NCBI GenBank assembly: GCA_902800815.1
Contig: CADCGB010000013.1
Coordinates: 29,413-93,412, forward strand
DNA: 64,000 nt
From: Fibrobacter succinogenes
Lineage (GTDB): Bacteria; Fibrobacterota; Fibrobacteria; Fibrobacterales; Fibrobacteraceae
Reading direction: 5' to 3'
Shown: positions 8,505 to 17,970 of the stretch, one piece after another
Numbering within the stretch: the stretch's first letter is position 1
How the letters are laid out: each line of letters starts with the position of its first letter
The notes under the pieces: generated by a model
Told to the model about the DNA's origin: nothing
Databases searched by the model: none
The model's input: only the letters and a program-made list of their open reading frames with translations
Program-made: the position numbers and the translations under genes

Positions 8505-9944
8505 TTGAGTTTATCAGCGTCGCCCTGGCAGTCCGTGCTCGACTACGTGCGTTCCCAGTGCAACGATTTCGGCATGGCCATACTTGATACCGTGAATTAC
8601 GAAGGTATGGAAGAAGGAATCGTTAGCCTGTCTGTCCCTGACAAGTTCCGTGAAACCTGGCTCAATAGCCACTATGGTTCCCTTTTGCGCAAGGCGTTTG
8701 CTAGCGTCATGGGTAGCGCGTTTGTCAATTACCGCGTTGTTCTCCGTGCTGTGTCTGCACCTATTCCCGAGATAAAGTTTACCCCGGTGATCCCTGCGGT
8801 AAAGCGTACGGCGGCTCCGGCTCGTCCGCGTAAGAACCATGCTCTCGGTTCCCCGATGTATGCGCGCTATACGTTCGATAACTTTGTCGTGGGATCGTGC
8901 AATTCTACGGCACACAAGGCTTGCCTAGCCGCGGCCGAGAATCCGGGCGATAAGGGCATGAATCCGCTGCTGGTATTCGGTGCATCGGGCCTCGGCAAGA
9001 CCCACCTGCTTCAGGCGGTGGCGGCGAAGCTCGTGCAGGATAGGCCCGAGTTCCGTGTCGTCTATCGCCAGGCATACGACTTCTTGCGCGATACGGTTTC
9101 GGTGTTTGAGGCCGCGAAGGCGAAGGACTGGAAGCTCCGCGACGAACTTGCGGAAAAGTTCCAGCAACTTTATTCGAAATGCGACGTGCTCGTTATTGAC
9201 GACATCCAGTTGCTCAAGAAGAGTGTCTATTGCCAGGAATTCCTTGCGAGGACGATAAACAAGATGCGTAACGAGGGCAAGCTGGTGCTGCTCTCGAGCG
9301 ACCGCAAGCCCGCATCGTTCAAGCGCCTTGCCGCAGGCGAAAAGCCGTCGAACGATTCCAACGTGGCCGAACTGACCTCCGCCCTGCTGAATCACCTCGA
9401 GAACTGCGTGGCGGTGGGCGTCGACCAGCCCGACCTGAACACTCGCATGGGCGTCATCCGCCAGAAGTCGGAACGCCTCCCGTTTGCAAGCGAGGACCGC
9501 GAGGAAATCTGCAGGTTCCTTTCCATTCCGCCGCGTGCGAACGTGCGCCTTATCGAGGGCATGCTCAACTGGCTCGATGCCATGCACAGCCTGAACGGCG
9601 TGGAACTGAACCTGTATTGCGTGAAGCAGTTGCTTGTTTCTCCGCAGAACGACGGTGCGACCCTCACGCTGAGGAACATCAGCGAGACCGTTGCCGCGAC
9701 GTTCAATGTCGACATGGTGGTGCTCACCTCCAAGCGACAAGACAAGGGCGCTTCTATCCCGCGCAAAGTCGCAATGTTCCTCTGCCGCGAACTGACGACC
9801 GAGACAGAAATCGAGGTAGGGAAGATTTTTAATCGCGATTATTCCACGGTAATCGCCGCCATAAAGTCCCTGGTATCCATGATGGAGAGTGATGAGGCTC
9901 TCGCGAGAAGGGTACAGGACATCCGTTACATGCTGGAAACCTGA
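8505..9944 (+). CDS. Divergent DnaA-family paralogue
   Basis: This protein of about 479 residues has the DnaA domain order. An N-terminal domain starts MSLSASPWQSVLDYV. The AAA+ core carries Walker A GASGLGKTH (residue 159 on), Walker B VLVIDDIQ (D232) and sensor-1-like SSDRKP. The C-terminal DNA-binding domain has NRDYSTV where replication DnaA has GRDHTTV. The box VII segment normally reading SRF, with the arginine finger, is replaced by NHLEN (296-300), and about ten residues are inserted just before it. TTG 8505 is inferred from the alignment to DnaA N-termini; GTG 8484 is possible. There is no dnaN or recF nearby and the next gene is an epimerase, so a specialised role such as regulation is likelier than replication initiation. 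Confidence 0.75.
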   Translation: MSLSASPWQSVLDYVRSQCNDFGMAILDTVNYEGMEEGIVSLSVPDKFRETWLNSHYGSLLRKAFASVMGSAFVNYRVVLRAVSAPIPEIKFTPVIPAVKRTAAPARPRKNHALGSPMYARYTFDNFVVGSCNSTAHKACLAAAENPGDKGMNPLLVFGASGLGKTHLLQAVAAKLVQDRPEFRVVYRQAYDFLRDTVSVFEAAKAKDWKLRDELAEKFQQLYSKCDVLVIDDIQLLKKSVYCQEFLARTINKMRNEGKLVLLSSDRKPASFKRLAAGEKPSNDSNVAELTSALLNHLENCVAVGVDQPDLNTRMGVIRQKSERLPFASEDREEICRFLSIPPRANVRLIEGMLNWLDAMHSLNGVELNLYCVKQLLVSPQNDGATLTLRNISETVAATFNVDMVVLTSKRQDKGASIPRKVAMFLCRELTTETEIEVGKIFNRDYSTVIAAIKSLVSMMESDEALARRVQDIRYMLET

Positions 9945-10810
9945 TGAAGGTACTGGTAACGGGAGGTGCAGGCGTCGTAGGGAAGGCGCTCTGTCGGGAA
10001 CTTCAGGCACGCGGAGTGTGTGTGCGTGTCCTGACTCTCCCGGGCGATACCGGCGTGGATTTGCTCCCGGAAGGCGTAGAAGTTGTTTATGGCGATGTCG
10101 CCGACTACGCCTCCATCCGGCCCGCGTTCGATGGCGTGGACGGGGTATTCCACCTGGCGGCAATTCTCCTTTCAAGAAATGCATCCGCGTTCGATCGGAT
10201 CAATGCGGGCGGTACGCGTAACGTGGTCTCTGCCTGCCAGGATGCGGGCGTGCGTCGCCTGCTATACGTGTCGAGCATCTCGGTGACATACCCGGTGCTT
10301 ACGCCCTACGGTGCAAGCAAGCTGGCGGGCGAATCTGCAGTAAAGGAATCCGGGCTCGACTGGACTATCGTGCGGCCGACCCTCGTGATTGGCGACGGTG
10401 GTGGCGTGGAATTCAGGATGTATGCGGACTTTGTCTGCAGGTTCCCGGTCTACCCGCTCCCAGGGGGCGGTACTGCGCGCAAGAAACCCGTCCGTAGCGT
10501 TGACCTCGTGAAGGGAATTGCCGCCGCGGGCCTTGCGCCCGAGGCTATCGGGAATACGTATGCGCTTGCGGGCCCCGAGGTGATGACGATGGCCGAGATG
10601 GCGGAACGCGTCTTGCGCACCGCGGGGAAACGCCACCTGATGGTTCCGCTGCCCTGGTGGATTGCGAAAAGGCTTGCGGTACTCCGGAACTGGATTGGCG
10701 GGCGGCGCGTTTCTGCGGAGCAGGCGCTGGCCGGATTCCTCTACGATGCCGTCCCGGACATTGAAAATGCCCGAAAAGACCTGGATTATAGCCCCGAAAA
10801 GGCCCTATAA
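9944..10810 (+). CDS. NAD-dependent epimerase/dehydratase (extended SDR)
   Basis: This 288-residue Rossmann-fold protein has the NAD-binding glycine motif TGGAGVVG at residues 6-13 and the YGASK catalytic Tyr-Lys pair. It resembles nucleotide-sugar epimerases and 3-beta-hydroxysteroid-dehydrogenase-like SDRs; the substrate cannot be read from sequence. The start codon overlaps the DnaA-like stop as TGATG, so expression is probably coupled. The protein is on the short side for nucleotide-sugar epimerases but complete. Confidence 0.75.
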   Translation: MKVLVTGGAGVVGKALCRELQARGVCVRVLTLPGDTGVDLLPEGVEVVYGDVADYASIRPAFDGVDGVFHLAAILLSRNASAFDRINAGGTRNVVSACQDAGVRRLLYVSSISVTYPVLTPYGASKLAGESAVKESGLDWTIVRPTLVIGDGGGVEFRMYADFVCRFPVYPLPGGGTARKKPVRSVDLVKGIAAAGLAPEAIGNTYALAGPEVMTMAEMAERVLRTAGKRHLMVPLPWWIAKRLAVLRNWIGGRRVSAEQALAGFLYDAVPDIENARKDLDYSPEKAL

Positions 10811-10881
10811 CCTTGTTTTTTTGCTTTTTTCTGCATTTTTGCCCTAAAAGAAAGTATATTCCATAAAAAAGAGGATTTTTT

Positions 10882-12060
10882 ATGAAGCATTCTTTCTTGT
10901 TGGCGGGCATTACCGCCGCTTCGTTGGCGCTTTTTGCCTGTGGTGACAGTTCCCCGTCCGATACCGGTGACGATATTCTTTCTTCCCCTAGCGAGAAAGA
11001 TGATTCCTCCTCGTCCAGTGTTGAGGAAGTTTCGTCTTCGTCCGTTTCGAAGGATATTCCCGCTGGCGCCCGCGCGGCCACCCTCGACGACCTTGAAAGG
11101 AACATGACGCTCAAGGGCATGTTCGGGCGTGACATTTACCTTGCGACGGGCGAAAAGCACGGCCTGTTCTCGCTCTGGATTCCCGACACGGCATGGCTTG
11201 CGGCCCCGTCCGATTTCAAAGATGGCGTGCTCAAGTTCAGCCAGGGCGCCATTACGTCTATCAAGGTTGAAGCCGATGCGATTAAGTCCATGGAAAAACT
11301 TGTGGAGAAGGATTCTGACCACTCCATGAGATTTATCGTGAACGAGGACGACCAACTGCAGTATTCCCTGGATGGCGGCGAGTACAAGGATGTTACCGAG
11401 GCTTCTGTCAAGAAGAATTCCTCGGTTGTCTCGAACGGAGACAGCCTTGCGGCGAAGACCCTCTTCTGCAAGACGGGCGAGGGAACCTATACGAAGTATA
11501 ACTTCTATAAGGGTCGCTATGTGGCGACCGATGTTAAGGATTCTGGAGAGTCGAACCGTTCTCTTGTGTCCTGGTCTGCCGGCTACTACGATATCCATCG
11601 CAGCAAGCTCCTGATGCGTCCGCTGTTCTACAGCGCATCAGTGTATGCGTTGGTGTCGGCCTCTGTGAGTTCCGATTACGAGACGATGACCATTTCGTCG
11701 AATGAATATTCGTGCTCGTTGAGTGAATTAAAATATAATGAAGTGCCTGCGGCCGATCTCGAGGGAGAATGGGAGTCTGATGAAGGTGGCCTGGAATGGT
11801 CCCTTGAAATGCGCGCCGACCGAACTTTCGAGGTGCAGGCCTTCAAGGGAAGCGAGAACAAGGCGCTCAAGAAGGGTACGTGGGATGTCTACGGCAACCA
11901 ACTGCTGATGAAGGTGACTGGCTGTCTGGGTGGCACGTGCACTCCGGCCGTGATGGGCGTTGTCTCGAAATGGCAGGCCGGTTCGTTCTTCAACTACAGT
12001 AATTCGGACCCTGACGATCCTTCGATTCCTGATGCCTGGACCGCTCCGGAATACGAATAG
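10882..12060 (+). CDS. Lipoprotein with serine-rich linker
   Basis: This 392-residue lipoprotein has a signal peptide ending LALFAC, then an Asp/Ser-rich linker (residues 24-58) typical of Fibrobacter surface proteins. The C-terminal part (LEGEWES, about 290-390) reads like a small lipocalin-type beta-barrel (WSLEMRADRTFEV, KKGTWDVYGNQLLM). No enzymatic motif was seen. AGAGG precedes ATG 10882. A terminator follows at 12092. Function is unknown; surface or periplasmic location is likely. Confidence 0.65.
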   Translation: MKHSFLLAGITAASLALFACGDSSPSDTGDDILSSPSEKDDSSSSSVEEVSSSSVSKDIPAGARAATLDDLERNMTLKGMFGRDIYLATGEKHGLFSLWIPDTAWLAAPSDFKDGVLKFSQGAITSIKVEADAIKSMEKLVEKDSDHSMRFIVNEDDQLQYSLDGGEYKDVTEASVKKNSSVVSNGDSLAAKTLFCKTGEGTYTKYNFYKGRYVATDVKDSGESNRSLVSWSAGYYDIHRSKLLMRPLFYSASVYALVSASVSSDYETMTISSNEYSCSLSELKYNEVPAADLEGEWESDEGGLEWSLEMRADRTFEVQAFKGSENKALKKGTWDVYGNQLLMKVTGCLGGTCTPAVMGVVSKWQAGSFFNYSNSDPDDPSIPDAWTAPEYE

Positions 12061-12091
12061 TGGTAGGGGCAAGCGCCATTGAGTAATATTG

Positions 12092-12122
12092 ACGTTGCCG
12101 GTTTTGTGCTGGCAACGTTTTT
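12092..12122 (+). terminator. Rho-independent terminator
   Basis: An 8-bp stem ACGTTGCC/GGCAACGT with an 11-nt loop is followed by a T run. It ends the lipoprotein transcript before nadE. Confidence 0.8.
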
Positions 12123-12153
12123 ATATTTGAGTTGAATTTACAAGAGGCAGACC

Positions 12154-13701
12154 ATGAAGGTTTATATAGCGCAGATGAATGTGGTTCCGGGATGCCCGGA
12201 AGAAAATTTCAAGACCATGAAGGCGATTGTCGCCCGTGCCAAGAAGGCGGGGGCGGAGGTGGTGCTGTTCCCGGAATTTTCGATATCCGGCGATTATAGC
12301 AGGCTCGGTTCCAAGCAAGACGAAATCGGCTTCCAGATCAGGTGCCGCGATGCGGAAATGGAACTTGAAAAGATTTCGAAGGGCATCGAGATTCTTGCGG
12401 GCACGAGTGCGATGCTCGAGGAATTCATGTACAACCATTATGTGAATGGCTGTGCCGATGACTGGAAGAACGACTTCGAGGTTGTCTCGGATTACCAGGA
12501 ATTCTCGATTGTCAAGGAAGAATACGTAGACGAGTTCTGCACGGATTTCGTGAAGGAAAACAAGAAGGCGATTGTCTACATGGGCGCCGTCGGGACGGAG
12601 AATTCCGGCAAGAATATCTATGCGCTTGATGGTGGTTGCCGCGTGTACGACAAGACGGGGAAGATTGTTTATCGTATGCCGCAGTTCCGCGAATGCGAGG
12701 CCCTGCTGGATATTACGAAGGGCTGCGTGAAGTTTATCTCGGGTGAGAAGTCCGTGAAGCCTGCCGAGCCGATAGCCCAGCTCCATGATGCGCTCGTGTA
12801 CATGATCCGCGAGAACCTGAAGAAATTCCATATCGAACGTATGGTCATCGGTGCGAGCGGCGGTATCGATAGCGCCGTTTCTGCAGCCTTGTACGTGGAG
12901 GCGATTGGCGCAAAGAACGTTTACCTCGTGAACATGCCGACGCGCTTCAATTCCGATACCACGAAGAATGCGGCCCGTGACTTGGCGAAGAACTTGAAGA
13001 CGCCCTACATGGTGGCCCCGATTTCTGATATGCTCGATGCCGTGCGCGGGAGCTTGGCCAAGTGCAAGTTTGAACGTAGCGACAAGAAAATCAATATCGA
13101 GGGGCTGGCTTACGAGAACCTGCAGGCGCGTACCCGTTCTTCTTCCGTGCTGCTTTCGATTGCGTCCGTGCTCGGCGCGGGCATTACGTGCAACGGCAAC
13201 AAGAGCGAGGCCACCGCCGGCTACTGCACGCTCTACGGCGACAGTTGCGGTGTGATGTGCGCTCTCGGTGACCTGTGGAAAACGCAGGTGTACGAACTGG
13301 CCCGCTATATCAACCGCAAGAAGGAAATTATCCCGAAGGCTTCCATCGATGTGCCGGCGAGTGCGGAACTCAGCGAGGCGATGAACGTGGACGAGGGCAA
13401 GGGAGACCCGATCAAGTACCCGTACCACGACAAACTTTTTGCCTACTGGGTAGATGAGAACCATGGCCTGGACGAAACGGAACAGCTCCTCGAAAAGGGC
13501 ACGCTCTGCAAGGTCATCGGTGCCGATGCGAAGTACTTCAAGAAACTTTTCAAGAACAAGTCTGAAGCGCTCGAGGACATGCGTGCATGGCACAGGCGTT
13601 TCCGTGGGCTTGCGCTTGCAAAACGCATCCAGTTCCCGCCTATCCTTTCGGTGAGCGGGAGCGCTTTCGGCGGCGAATACACCGAAAGTCAGGGTGTGTA
13701 G
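12154..13701 (+). CDS. nadE: NAD+ synthetase with degenerate N-terminal amidohydrolase domain
   Basis: The 515-residue protein makes NAD+ from deamido-NAD+, ATP and an ammonia source. Residues about 210-515 form the synthetase domain, with the P-loop GASGGIDSA near residue 233. Residues 1-205 are a nitrilase-type glutaminase domain with Glu41 in FPEFS, but it is about 60 residues shorter than usual. The canonical K..LPNYGVFDE and ICEDLW segments, which supply the catalytic Lys and Cys, are not recognisable; GCADDW at residues 99-104 is the only faint echo. The enzyme may therefore depend on free ammonia. AGAGGC precedes ATG 12154. Confidence 0.85.
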   Translation: MKVYIAQMNVVPGCPEENFKTMKAIVARAKKAGAEVVLFPEFSISGDYSRLGSKQDEIGFQIRCRDAEMELEKISKGIEILAGTSAMLEEFMYNHYVNGCADDWKNDFEVVSDYQEFSIVKEEYVDEFCTDFVKENKKAIVYMGAVGTENSGKNIYALDGGCRVYDKTGKIVYRMPQFRECEALLDITKGCVKFISGEKSVKPAEPIAQLHDALVYMIRENLKKFHIERMVIGASGGIDSAVSAALYVEAIGAKNVYLVNMPTRFNSDTTKNAARDLAKNLKTPYMVAPISDMLDAVRGSLAKCKFERSDKKINIEGLAYENLQARTRSSSVLLSIASVLGAGITCNGNKSEATAGYCTLYGDSCGVMCALGDLWKTQVYELARYINRKKEIIPKASIDVPASAELSEAMNVDEGKGDPIKYPYHDKLFAYWVDENHGLDETEQLLEKGTLCKVIGADAKYFKKLFKNKSEALEDMRAWHRRFRGLALAKRIQFPPILSVSGSAFGGEYTESQGV

Positions 13702-13723
13702 TTTTTAACTCGACAGGAGTGCT

Positions 13724-14632
13724 ATGATTAGACGATTGATGGATTCGCTGGACTCTGTGCTGCTCGGCAAGCACGAATCCGTAGAGATGCTTGTGATGGC
13801 ACTCCTTGCCGACGGTCACGTGCTTATCGAGGATGTTCCCGGTACCGGGAAGACGACGCTTGCGAAGGCGCTCGCCGTGGCCATAGGGGCCGATTTTGCC
13901 CGCATTCAGTTCACGCCCGACCTGCTGCCTGCTGACGTTACGGGGGGCGCCGTCTACAGGGCGAATACCGGCGAGTTCGAGATCCGCAAGGGTCCCGTGT
14001 TCACGCAGGTGCTGTTGGCCGACGAGATTAACCGTGCATCGCCCCGCACGCAGAGTGCTCTGTTGGAAGCGATGGAAGAACGCCAGGTGAGCCTGGAGGG
14101 CGAAACCCACAGGCTGCCCGAACTTTTCTTTGTGCTTGCGACGGAAAACCCGGTGGAGTTCCACGGGGTTTTCCCGCTGCCTGAGGCGCAGATGGACCGC
14201 TTTATGGTGCGGCTCTCCATCGGGTACCCGACGCTCGAAACAGAAATGCAGATACTGCACGAACACCGCGAGGGCACGCCGCTCCAGAGACTCTCTGCGG
14301 TTACGAACGTGCAGGAGATTCTTGCGGCTCGCGAGGATGTGCGCAAGGTGCATATCGACGAGGCGCTTGAACGCTATGCGGTTAGGCTCGTGCAGGCGAC
14401 CCGCAGTGACGCGGGCGTGCGCCTTGCGGCAAGCCCCCGCGCCGGCCTCAACCTGGTCAAGATGGCCCGCGCGAGTGCCTACGTTGCGGGTCGTGACTTC
14501 GTGAACCCGGACGACATCCAGAAGGTTCTCTATCCGGTCATGGAACATCGCGTGTTCCCGAAAGATGCCGCACGGGGCGCAAGCAGGCAGATTCTTGCCG
14601 AAATCCTCCGTCAGGTAGATATCCCGAAATAG
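13724..14632 (+). CDS. MoxR-family AAA+ ATPase
   Basis: This 302-residue AAA+ chaperone carries Walker A EDVPGTGKTT near residue 39 and Walker B VLLADEINRASPRTQSALLE near residue 95. MoxR ATPases typically assist maturation of von Willebrand-type or membrane protein complexes and sit with DUF58 and transglutaminase genes, exactly the order seen here. AGGAG lies before ATG 13724. It is the first gene of a three-gene operon with short gaps. Confidence 0.9.
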   Translation: MIRRLMDSLDSVLLGKHESVEMLVMALLADGHVLIEDVPGTGKTTLAKALAVAIGADFARIQFTPDLLPADVTGGAVYRANTGEFEIRKGPVFTQVLLADEINRASPRTQSALLEAMEERQVSLEGETHRLPELFFVLATENPVEFHGVFPLPEAQMDRFMVRLSIGYPTLETEMQILHEHREGTPLQRLSAVTNVQEILAAREDVRKVHIDEALERYAVRLVQATRSDAGVRLAASPRAGLNLVKMARASAYVAGRDFVNPDDIQKVLYPVMEHRVFPKDAARGASRQILAEILRQVDIPK

Positions 14633-14646
14633 AATAGCGGGGGACT

Positions 14647-15882
14647 ATGCGCCGATTCTTCAGCTGGTTCCTGGGTGCTGTTCCCCGTGCGCCCAAGCGT
14701 GCGGGACTATTGATGCGCCTCTACTACGTGTGGAGGGAGTATTTCACGTACCCGGGCCGCGCATGCGCCGCCCTGTTCCTCTTCTCTGTTTTTGCGGGTG
14801 CTATCGCCGGCTTTTGGGCTGCATGGTTCTTTTCGGGCTTCGTTTTCCTCTTCTTCCTCTCGCTGGTCCCGTCGCTCTTCCTCACGGCGAAAAAAACAAA
14901 GGTCTCGGGAACAATCTCCCGCATCGAGCACGCCACCGAGGGCGACAACGCGCATATTTCCGTGCACCTCCAGGCCGGGACTGCAATAGATTGCGTGTGG
15001 GCGTCGTGCTCCCGTATGGACCCGTCGCTCGCTGGCGAAAACTCGCCGGAACTCTGCAGGATTCCCGCGGGTGGTACTGGCGAACTGCGGGTTAGCGTCC
15101 GCACAAAATTTAGGGGCGCCTACCGTATCCCTAAGGTTTCGCTCACGGTTCCCGAAATCAAGAACATGCTCTGCTACCCCTTCAGGGTGGGCGAGGCGGA
15201 AATTCTCGTGTATCCGCGCCCCAAAAAGCTTGCCGCCTTCCCGTTCCTGACGGCGGGCCAGAGCGGGATGGCGTTCGTGCCGCTCCTGATGAGCAACTTT
15301 ATGCGCGGGCTCGATTTTGCGGGCGTGCGCGAATACCGTGAGGGCGATTCCCTGCGCGACCTGTACTACAGGGCGTTCGCGCGTTACGGGAGGCCATTCA
15401 CCAAGGAGTTCGAGGGCGAACGCGGCGCGGGCGTGGTGCTCGTGCTCGATACGCGGGCGCGGAACCTGCGCGAAAAGTCCCTGCTGGAACCCATGATAAG
15501 GCTTGCGGCTGGTATCGGGATGTGGCTCCTGGACCGTGGCGTTCTCGGGCGTCTCTTCGTGTGCGATGACGAGTTCTCGCTGGCTGGTACCGACGGGGAG
15601 AGCGTGCTGCTCGAGACGCTTGCGCGCATACCCCGCGCGGATTTTTATACGCGCGATAAACGTTCTCGTGATAAACGTGCGCGCAAAAAAAATGCGAACG
15701 ATCCGGAACTCTGGTCGCCTGCGGCACGCCCGATGGGACCCGTGCTCCGTGTGGGTCTCTTTGCGGTCAATGACCCGCTGGTCAATAAGCAGGTCGTGGT
15801 GAACGGCTTGGCACAGAAGGGGGCCGACGATGTGCTGTATGTCCCTGTTGAAAGTCTGGATGCGGGGGAGGTCTCGCTATGA
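14647..15882 (+). CDS. DUF58-domain membrane protein
   Basis: This 411-residue protein has two N-terminal membrane segments (about residues 38-80), then a soluble part with the DUF58 hallmark FAGVREYREGDSLRDLYYRAFARYG near residue 220. A vWA-like fold follows (VVLVLDTRA). DUF58 proteins pair with MoxR ATPases in envelope-related operons. It lies 14 bp after the MoxR gene and its stop overlaps the next start as ATGA. Confidence 0.85.
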   Translation: MRRFFSWFLGAVPRAPKRAGLLMRLYYVWREYFTYPGRACAALFLFSVFAGAIAGFWAAWFFSGFVFLFFLSLVPSLFLTAKKTKVSGTISRIEHATEGDNAHISVHLQAGTAIDCVWASCSRMDPSLAGENSPELCRIPAGGTGELRVSVRTKFRGAYRIPKVSLTVPEIKNMLCYPFRVGEAEILVYPRPKKLAAFPFLTAGQSGMAFVPLLMSNFMRGLDFAGVREYREGDSLRDLYYRAFARYGRPFTKEFEGERGAGVVLVLDTRARNLREKSLLEPMIRLAAGIGMWLLDRGVLGRLFVCDDEFSLAGTDGESVLLETLARIPRADFYTRDKRSRDKRARKKNANDPELWSPAARPMGPVLRVGLFAVNDPLVNKQVVVNGLAQKGADDVLYVPVESLDAGEVSL

Positions 15883-17843
15883 GAAAGTTCTCCCTCCGCG
15901 AAAAGGCGAAGACGCTCCTCTTTTGTGTAGCCTCGCTGAACCTGGGATTCTCTTCGGAATTGCCCTGGCTTGGGTTTATCTTTGCCGCAGCCTTCGTCGT
16001 TCTCCTTTTCCGCTACGATGCGTCGCACGTTCCCGTGTACCGCAAGTCCATCGCCTACGGGCTTATCGTTCCCTTCGCCATCTGGTGGGTGATTAGCCCC
16101 GAGATGGAATACGGAATGTCGCCCTGGCTTGTGTTCATTCCCGCCTATTACCTCTTGTCGCTTGCATATCTGCAAAAACGTAGCCTCGGGAATGGCGGCT
16201 ACGATGTGTTCGTGCTGTTCAATGGCGTTGCTGTATTGCTGCTGAGTTGCTTTCAGGCATCCCGGTATGGAATCTTCTGCAATCTGCTTGCGCTTTTAAT
16301 CTTGTTGCATGCCTACGGGAGGCCCGGAGTCAAGTGGTGGAAGCATGCACTGTTCCTGTTGCTCTTCGTGCAGCTCTCGGCGATTTCGTTCGGGGGGCTC
16401 AAGTACTGGCAATCGCATGGGCATAATCGTGCCGAAAGGATGGCCGACTATTACGCCAAGCGCCACCTGATGGGCTTTGACCCTGTGGTAAAGCTCGGGT
16501 CGTTCGAATCTAACTTTGCGGGCAAGTACAATCGCGAGGTTGTCCTGCGCGTATGGGACACGCTCGCTCCGACATACATGCGTGCCGCCGTGTACGAAAA
16601 ATACGTGGGCGGCATCTGGAAACTCCCGGCGCACCGCGACCGCATGCTTTATTCTGCCCGCTATAAGGTGGATTACGCCGTGTTCGAAACCCGCGATTCC
16701 GTGTCGTCTGCCGATAGTACGCGCCCGGTGTGGGTGCAGTCTACGATTGATAATTTCGGATTTATTTTCGCCCCCTACGATGCCGTTGCAGTTGCTATGA
16801 AGAATGCGGATTCTGTGGAATATTTCAGGTCGAATATATTCAAGCAGGGTGAAACTCGCCGTGGCGACTGGTTCTATTACATGCCGTTGCCGAGTGGCCC
16901 CACGGGACCGTACGTTGTGGGTTCTTATGATAACGATACGCCGGACAGTTCCTACTTGCAGGTCTTTGCGCCCCTCGCGGGCTTTCTCGATACGGTCGCG
17001 ATGGAAATGGGACTCGATACGATTCCCGACAATCCGGCTATATTAAGACCGTATAGATACTCTCGCGCAATAAGCGATTACTTCTTGCACCATTTCTCCT
17101 ATTCCCTGCGCGTAGACGAATCTAAGGTGACCGCCAAACTGGGAGCGAAACCTGACCCGTTGCGCGTATTCTGGGCGACCCGCTCCGGCTATTGCGAGTA
17201 TTATGCAACGTTGTCTGTACTCCTGTTGCGCCGTGCAGGGATCAAGGCGCGTTATGTAACGGGATTTGCCCGCCCCGAAATTGAGCCGGGGCGCCCGTAT
17301 GCCATATTCCGCCGCAATTCGTCGCATGCATGGGTAGAAATGCGTAACATGGGAACCTGGGCAACGTTTGACCCGACGCCACCTCTGTTCGTGGTGAAGA
17401 TGGATCGCCCCTCCTGGTTTGACATGAGGTTTGAATCCATCCGTGCACGGAGTGCCCGCATATTCCATGTGCTGCGTGACGGGGAATGGAGGCTTGCGCT
17501 GAGTTCCTGGCAAGATACTGTGCAGAATATTCTTTCAAGTACGGTATTTTACGTGATCCTCGGGTGCTTTGCCCTTGCTATCATCGCATTCCAGGTTGTG
17601 CGGATACTTCGCCGTCGCAAGTCAAGTGCAGATTATGCGCTGTCAGTCCAGCAATGGGTCAAGGGGCTTGAGTCGGCAGAAAAATCACTTGCCAGGCTCG
17701 GGCTTGTGCGCCATCCCGGCGAGACGGTCGGGGCCTTCCTTGCCCGTTGCGAAAACGAAACGCCAAAAAACGAGAAGGAACGTGCCCGCCTGCAGTCTGC
17801 GCTCAAGTTCCTTCGGGATTACGAGAAGAATCGGTGGAAGTAA
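15879..17843 (+). CDS. TgpA-like membrane transglutaminase
   Basis: This 654-residue protein has about six N-terminal membrane helices, a large periplasmic transglutaminase-like domain and a last membrane helix near residue 550. The catalytic triad is visible: Cys in RSGYCEYYATLS, His in NSSHAWVEM and Asp in TFDPTPP. The start overlaps the DUF58 stop (ATGA) with GGGGAGG upstream. The MoxR-DUF58-TgpA arrangement is widespread; the in vivo substrate is unknown. Confidence 0.85.
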   Translation: MRKFSLREKAKTLLFCVASLNLGFSSELPWLGFIFAAAFVVLLFRYDASHVPVYRKSIAYGLIVPFAIWWVISPEMEYGMSPWLVFIPAYYLLSLAYLQKRSLGNGGYDVFVLFNGVAVLLLSCFQASRYGIFCNLLALLILLHAYGRPGVKWWKHALFLLLFVQLSAISFGGLKYWQSHGHNRAERMADYYAKRHLMGFDPVVKLGSFESNFAGKYNREVVLRVWDTLAPTYMRAAVYEKYVGGIWKLPAHRDRMLYSARYKVDYAVFETRDSVSSADSTRPVWVQSTIDNFGFIFAPYDAVAVAMKNADSVEYFRSNIFKQGETRRGDWFYYMPLPSGPTGPYVVGSYDNDTPDSSYLQVFAPLAGFLDTVAMEMGLDTIPDNPAILRPYRYSRAISDYFLHHFSYSLRVDESKVTAKLGAKPDPLRVFWATRSGYCEYYATLSVLLLRRAGIKARYVTGFARPEIEPGRPYAIFRRNSSHAWVEMRNMGTWATFDPTPPLFVVKMDRPSWFDMRFESIRARSARIFHVLRDGEWRLALSSWQDTVQNILSSTVFYVILGCFALAIIAFQVVRILRRRKSSADYALSVQQWVKGLESAEKSLARLGLVRHPGETVGAFLARCENETPKNEKERARLQSALKFLRDYEKNRWK

Positions 17844-17847
17844 TTCA

Positions 17848-17886
17848 AACACGACATACTCATGTTAAACAACGTGTCGGCGTGTT
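17848..17886. repeat. Imperfect inverted repeat
   Basis: AACACGACA (17848-17856) faces TGTCGGCGTGTT (17875-17886), which pair except for a 3-nt bulge. A further GCACC/GGTGC hairpin follows near 17896-17909. The region lies between convergent genes and may help end the transglutaminase transcript. Confidence 0.35.
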
Positions 17887-17920
17887 AGAGCATGCGCACC
17901 TTCGGTGCTGTGGCAATAAA

Positions 17921-17944
17921 CGAAAAACCCCGCTGCAAGCGGGG
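17921..17944 (-). terminator. Terminator for the minus-strand lipoprotein
   Basis: A 7-bp stem CCCCGCT/AGCGGGG with a 3-nt loop is flanked by A residues on its left, giving a T run when read on the minus strand. It lies 27 bp past the stop of the lipoprotein gene. Confidence 0.75.
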
Positions 17945-17970
17945 CTTCTCGTGTAATTTCAAATTCCGGA

